Shown: positions 57,880 to 64,000 of the stretch, in pieces
Layout: every line of letters starts with the position of its first letter
Numbering within the stretch: the stretch's first letter is position 1
Made by a program: the position numbers and the translations under genes
DNA from: Anthonomus grandis grandis
Lineage: Eukaryota; Arthropoda; Insecta; Coleoptera; Curculionidae
Reading direction: 5' to 3'
Assembly: GCF_022605725.1 (NCBI RefSeq)
Contig: NC_065567.1
Location: forward strand, 31,289,127 to 31,353,126
Length of the DNA: 64,000 bases
The notes under the pieces: generated by a model
What the model was told of the DNA's origin: nothing
Seen by the model: the letters and a program-made list of their open reading frames with translations, nothing else
Database searches by the model: none

Positions 57880-60540
57880 TTAATAATAATAATCTTTATT
57901 TAGCAAATTGCTACATATAAAATACAAAGAGGTTAAAACGACAAAAATTAAATATAAAAAACAAAACATGGGCCTAATAATACAATTTTAAAATATGTAC
58001 TCTTAATAATCGTTTAAACCTATTTATATTATTACAGATTTTTAAGTCATTAGGCAATTTATTAAATTCGAGCAAACCTTTATATAGCACGGAATTAAGC
58101 ATTTGAACGGTGTTACACTTATGAGATAAAATAAAATCAGTACAATTCCTAGTATTATAATTATGGACATCACGAAATAGCACTAACTTATCACATATAT
58201 AATTAGGTAAAAGGCCTTTCTTCAACTTAAATATAAATACATTAAACATAATTCGTTGATGTGACCGTCCATATTATATTTAAGTAAGTATATATTTAAG
58301 ACATTTAACATTATTTTAATAATGTTCTCTGTTGCCCTATTTTGAATTTTTCCCAATTGAGAGATTTTATATTGCGGTAAATGATATAAAAGAGTTGAAC
58401 AAAATTGTAAATGCGGAAGAGCTATAGCATTAAATAACGTTATTTTTGCATTCATTGATAAGTTTTGTCCCACCCTATTAATGAATCCTACCTTTTTAGC
58501 AAACTTTCTCATGAACTTTCCCATGATTTTCCTTTCAACTAACAAAAAAAAATGTGACATGTGATACATCATTGAATTTGTAATAAAAAATCGAATCAGA
58601 TACAGGGTGTACTTTCTTTTCGCCCCATATAAAAAAATAAAGTTGATAATGGTTTCTCGAAAACGAAACGTCGGATATATAATTTAAAAGCGCCATCACG
58701 TACTACATCAAAAGCGTCAATGAGAAAGTGTCAATAGTTTTTTGATATCTTTTAAAATAAAGCCAGGAAATAATAAAATCGATATTGGCAAATTTCCGTT
58801 TTTTCCAAATATCTCAGCAGGCCATGGAAATTTTTGAAGTTTCTCAACGGCATGTAAATACGCTTCAAAGTGCACAACTTTTTCCTAATTTAACCGATGC
58901 TGTATCTCCAACAGGTATCGAGATCCCCATGCTTAGGATCCTTATCTTGGACACCCTGTATAGAGCATAGTATCATCAGCAAATAAAATAATATTTGATT
59001 TTTGAGCCACCCTAACCATATCATTAATGTAAAATAAAAACAATAATGGAGCCAGAACAGTACCTTGGGGCACACCGACATCGGCATTTACAGTTTCAGA
59101 CATAGCATTATTAAACTTCACACGTTGTAACCTATTACACAAATAAGACTTTAACCACTTTAAAATGTTCAGCCTTAATCCTATGTGCCTAATCCTATAA
59201 GCCTAATTCCTATGTGCTCTAACTTACCCAACAATATATCTGTATCAACAGTTTCAAACGCCCTTTTAAAATCCAAAAATACAGCCAACACATAATTGCC
59301 TGAGTCAATTGCCTTTAAAAAATTATCACAGATATTCAGAAGTACAGATTCACATGAATGACGTTCACGAAAGCCAGACTAGTTAGGAACTATAATTTGG
59401 TTGCTATTACAGAACTGTAGTAATTGCTCTTTTACACATACTTCTAAGACCTTTTCATATATAGGAACAGTATGGATAGGACGAAACTCATTAGACAACT
59501 TGGTATTTGGCACCTTTGGGACTGTTGATATCTTCCAAGACTCCGGGAAGACGCCATTTGAAAGTGAGGTGTTTACGACGTCCAACAGCCTATTTCCAGC
59601 AACATGAAAGACATAAAAAAGAATCTGTTTGGAGATGCCATCTTCACCCCCGCCTACATTTTTTAGATTATTAACGACTTGTCTCAATTTAGCCATTGAT
59701 ATTGGTTCAAAATTCTGGAGAATATTAGTTGAGGTTGAACTTCTTGGGGCATTGCTAACTATATTTTGTTGCGGTATATTTTGAATAATCTCACTGATGC
59801 TATCTATAAAAAAATTATTAAAGCGTTGTGCTATTGCTGCCACGTCAGTCTCAATCTTTGTTCCAAAGAGAATTTCGCTCTGTCTTGCTTCAGTTTTACC
59901 CGGCAGAAGGGTCTTCAGAATTTTCCATAGCTCCTTTGGATTTTTTCGATTTTCATCTCACTACTCACGATAGCATTTCGTCTTGATTTATACTCTGCCC
60001 ATATGTCTTCACTTTTACGTTAAATGGTTCTTTTATACAGACTATCCCTCTCACGCATTAGATTTTTAATTTCCAAGTTAATCCACTTCTTATCTTGATA
60101 TTTTTGTTCTGTGACCGCTGGGATCATGAGACACATTTCGTTGAGGCTTGATGTAATAGAGAAGATGAAGGCTTCTGCTTGTAAATTAACATCTGAAATG
60201 CTGGTATTCCAAGGTGTACTAGTAATATCATGTTGCAATTGATCTGAGTTATAATGTTTAGTAGATCTTTTCAAAGTAGTTATATTCGAGTCACTATATT
60301 TTGATGATCAACATTAATCGAGATAATGGAATGGTCACTGATTTTCGGTGTTAAATGAACTTCGAGAGGTAAATTTTTATCGTTAGATACTACATAATCA
60401 ATAAGCGTCTGGCTCGTAAGTACTATTCTTGTAGGCGATTTTACAATTTGTGTAAATCCACTGAAAAATTTTACACCCTTTATTTTGTCAGCATAAAATG
60501 TGTTTTTAAGTAAAACCAGATTAAAATCTCTCAAAATAAT
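57880..60540 (-). mobile_element. 5'-truncated LINE inserted in the tandem array
   Basis: Minus-strand order: endonuclease end (60280-60534: MRDFNLVLL, SGFTQIVKSPTRI, TLIDYVVSNDKNL, ISDHSIISINV), linker (60020-60274), RT (59379-59843: EFRPIHTVPIYEKVLEVCVK; then FRERHSCESVLLNI and VFLDFKRAFETVDTDILL), GVPQGTVLAPLLF and FADDTMLY (58942-59142), and C-terminus (57974-58572: KKVGFINRVGQNLSM, HNYNTRNCTDFILSHKC, LPNDLKICNNINRFKRLL). The 3' end at about 57880 has an ATTATTATT-type tail on its sense strand. A solo MITE replaces the segment just after the FADD box. Confidence 0.8.
58603..58958. mobile_element. Solo 356-base MITE derived from the long-TIR mariner
   Basis: The ends CAGGGTGTAC and GGACACCCTG are flanked by TA on both sides. 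Internal sequence (CGAAACGTCGGAT, TTTTTTGATATCTTTTAAAA, GATCCCCATGC) matches the outer ~360 bases of the terminal repeats of the mariner at 33992-36509. Inserted in the LINE right after its FADD motif. Confidence 0.8.
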
Positions 60541-61700
60541 AATAGCGCCATTAAAATTCTCTATGCAATTTTCAATTCAAATTGCAGAACTTTTTATAAT
60601 CCAGAAAAAAATTCTTTAACATACTTAATTAAAAACAAACTCTTTTTTTTCAATTAAAGCCACTGAAAAGCAACGCTTAATTAAAATATTTTAAAATTAA
60701 TAATTTTCCTTTATTTTAAGCTAATTAATTAAAATAATGAAATTTATTAAAAAAAAAAAATAATTTCAGTTTCATTACTTATTTAATAAAGATTTTTCAT
60801 TCCAGAAAATTTGAAGCAAATCTTCAAAAATTTAAAATACTTTTTTTTTTAAATTCAAAATGCTTATTATTTTAAATTAGGAAAAATAATTCTTTTATTT
60901 TATTAATTAAAATAAATTTGTTTTTTTAAAACCACTGAAAGGCTCCAGGTGTTTTATTAAAATATCTCAAAATTAACTATTTCAGAAAATTTAATCTTTA
61001 TACAAACATTTCGATGGCGTACATCTTTAATTATTCACTGCGTAATTTGTAATTAATGGCATATTTTTTGCTCAAAAAATTATTACTTCAAAGCCCTCTA
61101 ATGTCGAAATTAAAGAATTAAAGATCTTTCATTTCAAAACAAATTAAGCTAGAATATATAGAAGACAATAGAATACAATAGAAGCTCAAGAATTAAAAAA
61201 AAATTAATTTAAATTCATTAATTAATTCGTTTAATTAGGTAAAAAAAAGTTTTTTTTTTAAATTAAAACCACTAAAAAGCTCCATGTGTTTAATTTAAAT
61301 ATCTCAAAATTAACAATTTGTAGAAAGTTTTTTTTAACTTTGAGTTAAATAATTAAAATTTCGCATAAATATTTTAAATATGCTCTATATACTTAATTAT
61401 TCAATTTGTTTTTTTTTTGAAAATGCTATCTCAGAGCCTTCCAGTTTCGTTTTTCATCATTCTCTTAAATATCTTCAATATTTTTTGAAAAAGTACCTAA
61501 TTATAGGTTGTTTGAAATTTATAAAGAAAAATAATTAAAAAATTTTTAATTAAGAAAAAAATTCTTTGATTTAATTAATTAAAAAAAAATGCGTTTCTTT
61601 TTTTTTAATTAAAACCACTGAGAAACTTCATGCGTTTAATTATAATATTGCATAATTCATAATTTTTGGAAAGTATTCTTTAGCTTTTAGTATTTTTAAA

Positions 61701-62949
61701 TTTTTACTATTTTTTTATTAAAAAGGTCCTCCCAACTCATACCTAAATCGTATATTTAAAACGTTTTTTTTTCATCAATATTTTAACTCCAATTAAAAAT
61801 TATAATAAAATGCATATTGAAGAAATCTCGTTTATAAAAAAAATTAAATGGCGCAAAAATATGATTTTTTTAAATAAAAGTTTAAAGAAAAAATAATGAA
61901 ATAAAAATCTTTCAATCAATTTATCCTAAATAAATAAATAACTTTTCCTAATAGTTATTGTTATTTTCCATCCTAAACTCACCCCATCAAAAGCGATTAG
62001 TTCCTCCTCGGCGTTCGAACGATAAATCCCGAATGCATCGAGATCTTCCAAAAGCACGTACCCTGTATTGTTTAAACTCGTTTTAATTTGTGTTTGAGAC
62101 GTGTCTAATTAAAAATAACTTAACGGATTAACCTGCAATAGTTCGTGTATCGATGTTTAACTTTCCTGCGGTCTCACGTTTGGGTCAGCCAGTATTAATT
62201 AGAGTTTCCGAGAAGCCGTTCGAAACAGCTGACAATTTGAAAACTTGACGCCCACAACCTCCGTTGCAGATTTAGGTATATTTAATAATCGAACAATATG
62301 TTCCTATTTGATCAAAGACCCCCGGGCTACTGTTCTACGAATAACAAACTCAGCAACAAACTATTAGCTTTTAGGCTTCAAAGAACTAATAATTGCTTGC
62401 TTAATTTAGCGAGCTTCTGCATGTTATTTCTGCGAATCGGGAGTTCAGCTTTTATATAGACGCCCTATTAATATGTTAACCTTTCGTGTCAATAAAGAAC
62501 GTAAAGGACACCTGAAGCGTTTAATGAGAGGAAGGAAGCGGGCCAAAGACCACTCAATTTAAAGTCTGAAATCTAAAAAAAATATGAATGTATTTCTATG
62601 GAATAAAAAGCATGTGTTTGCAAAAGTACACCCGGTAACAATTTAAATTAGTCAAAGTTTAGACATATTTAACTTCGTCAGAGTTTATTTCTGGACGTAA
62701 AAAATTGATTCAACTACTACAGCGTAAAAAACATGAAAAAGGATTTCAGATTCCTGGAAGATCAATGAACTTACACCATTTAATTGGAAAAAAATTAAAG
62801 ATTATTTCTTATGATTTGTATTAAATTTGGACGTTAAAAATATAATGAGATAATAAAAATATGAGTGTTAAAAGAGAATCGACGAAATTCAAAGTAGAAT
62901 GTGTATAAAGTAGCAATTACATTTAAATACTGTTTTAACCTCTGACATA
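61701..62949. other. Non-coding stretch
   Basis: No gene. G+C rises between 61970 and 62350 without open frames. Confidence 0.25.
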
Positions 62950-63395
62950 GTCTATATCAATACTTGATATAGTCTATATCAAAGGCACAATCTTGGACTC
63001 TAATTTGAATTTCATACACACGGTGACTACGTTAGGAGAAAGGTCAGATTTATTAAAAGCAAAGGCCAAAATATCTCAATGCATACCTTTTTTGCATTCC
63101 CTTATACAGAGTTTTGCTCCAATATTAATTAGGTAATTTTTTATTTTGGTTGTCTTATAGCTGTATTTTCAATTTTTATTTTTTTTTTGTTATTGGTCCT
63201 AGTTTCATAGTTAGGTCTACGCACCAATAATATTATTACAAGTAACATATATTCAAATTTTAATTAAATTACTCACTCACCTTCCCCATTTATTCCAGAG
63301 GGAGGACAGAAGATCCTCCAGATAGCATTTCTATGATGGAAAAAATTCGTACAAATGACCAAACCAGTATAAAATGCATATAAAATAAATAAATA
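62950..63395 (+). mobile_element. Possible LINE 3' fragment
   Basis: A frame at about 62985-63135 reads GTILDSNLNFIHTVTTLGER, then SDLLKAKAKISQCIPFL, like the post-RT block (LGv.lDs.L.F..H). An AAATAAATAAATAAATT tail lies at 63379-63396. Confidence 0.4.
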
Positions 63396-64000
63396 AATTA
63401 GGCCTTTATTTTATACTCGGCGAAGGGCAGCGAATGCTGTTAACTTAACCGAGTACACATAAAATTACAATATTATTATAACTACTTTTAAAAAAGCAAA
63501 TAAAACATACAGAAAATATTTAACTAACTTAATATACAAAAAAACAAAAAAAATTTAGACTTACTTTACCTACCTAGCGCATGACCGACTTGACTTAACA
63601 ATACAAACACTTTAAAAAAATAAATTATACATTCTACAATAAAAGCAATATAAATAAAATAAAAGTAGAAGAACTATCCAAAAACAAATAAATTGATGAA
63701 ATAAAATTAAAATTGTTCCTAAGTTGAACACAGTCATTAAGTACTCTATTTTACTATTGACTTTCAACCAATACTGTTTTTAATTTATTTTGAAGCTTTG
63801 AAAAGACTTGTTAACATAGTCACTAATATTATATGTATTTATTAGATTTGATGCACAGAAAGAAAATGACCTTTTGAAAATGAAAAAATTTAATAAGGAC
63901 TGTAGGGTTTACCTTCCCATGAATATAATATTTCATTAAAAGCGAGAGAAGCAAGCAGCCGGACAGTGTACAATGTCGCAGAAATAAATCTCCGAGCCAT
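63396..64000 (-). mobile_element. Possible LINE 3' end running off the right edge
   Basis: On the minus strand near 63800-63900 a frame reads RSFSFCASNLINTYNISDYV, then NKSFQSFK, resembling the last block of LINE ORF2 (R.FSF.A..LWN..P...s...FK). The rest is AT-rich and broken. Weak evidence. Confidence 0.3.

Larger units (their letters stand above)
53960..61700. repeat. Decayed ~340-base AT-rich tandem array
   Basis: A landmark of the form CAGAGCCCTCTAATGTCGAAA recurs, diverged, near 53968, 55738, 56930, 61086 and 61432. A second landmark, AATTAAAACCACTGAAA followed by GCTCC, recurs near 60930, 61266 and 61611, spaced 336 and 345 bases apart. Words such as AATTAATTAAAAAAAAATG and TATATTTAATTATT recur between them. 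The array is cut by the LINE at 57880-60540. Confidence 0.5.

Overview
The window is AT-rich animal genomic DNA, most likely from an insect and probably a beetle. The grounds are short spliced introns of about 50-70 bases, many CR1/Jockey-type LINE relics, Tc1/mariner elements with the DD41D catalytic spacing, a piggyBac relic, and a Penelope-type hammerhead ribozyme motif. The taxonomic guess is inference.

Only one complete host gene is visible. It is a 13-exon DEAD-box RNA helicase gene on the minus strand (490-6039) that I recognise as DDX54 (yeast Dbp10), with all helicase motifs and the C-terminal Dbp10 domain. It converges on the tail of an unidentified plus-strand gene at the left edge (3-104). 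A single plausible first coding exon with an eh1-like motif lies at 15858-16025. A truncated, rearranged minus-strand copy of the mitochondrial ABC transporter ABCB7 sits at 22256-23752 inside a ~190-base tandem repeat.

The rest is dominated by mobile DNA. From left to right it holds: LINE fragments inside two DDX54 introns; a MITE (6279-6677); a LINE relic; a ~3.1 kb DNA transposon with hairpin ends and a lightly broken transposase (7583-10675); another LINE (10895-11872); an ~85-base repeat array with internal inverted repeats (16972-18250); LINE pieces; a mariner relic (30430-31459); a LINE split by a DD41D mariner with ~560-base terminal repeats (33992-36509); a second DD41D mariner (38665-40608); a fairly well kept LINE (42185-44940); and more LINE relics.

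Further right there is a perfect 58-base inverted repeat carrying a hammerhead ribozyme core (49984-50164), a mariner N-terminus abutting a piggyBac fragment (52270-52952), and a decayed ~340-base tandem array (about 53960-61700). That array is interrupted by a 5'-truncated minus-strand LINE, which itself carries a solo MITE (58603-58958).

The host genes do not form a pathway. The informative biology is in the nested order of insertions, the ribozyme-bearing inverted repeat, and the capture of part of ABCB7. Several gene-free stretches are richer in G+C than their surroundings and may be regulatory, but nothing in the sequence proves that.
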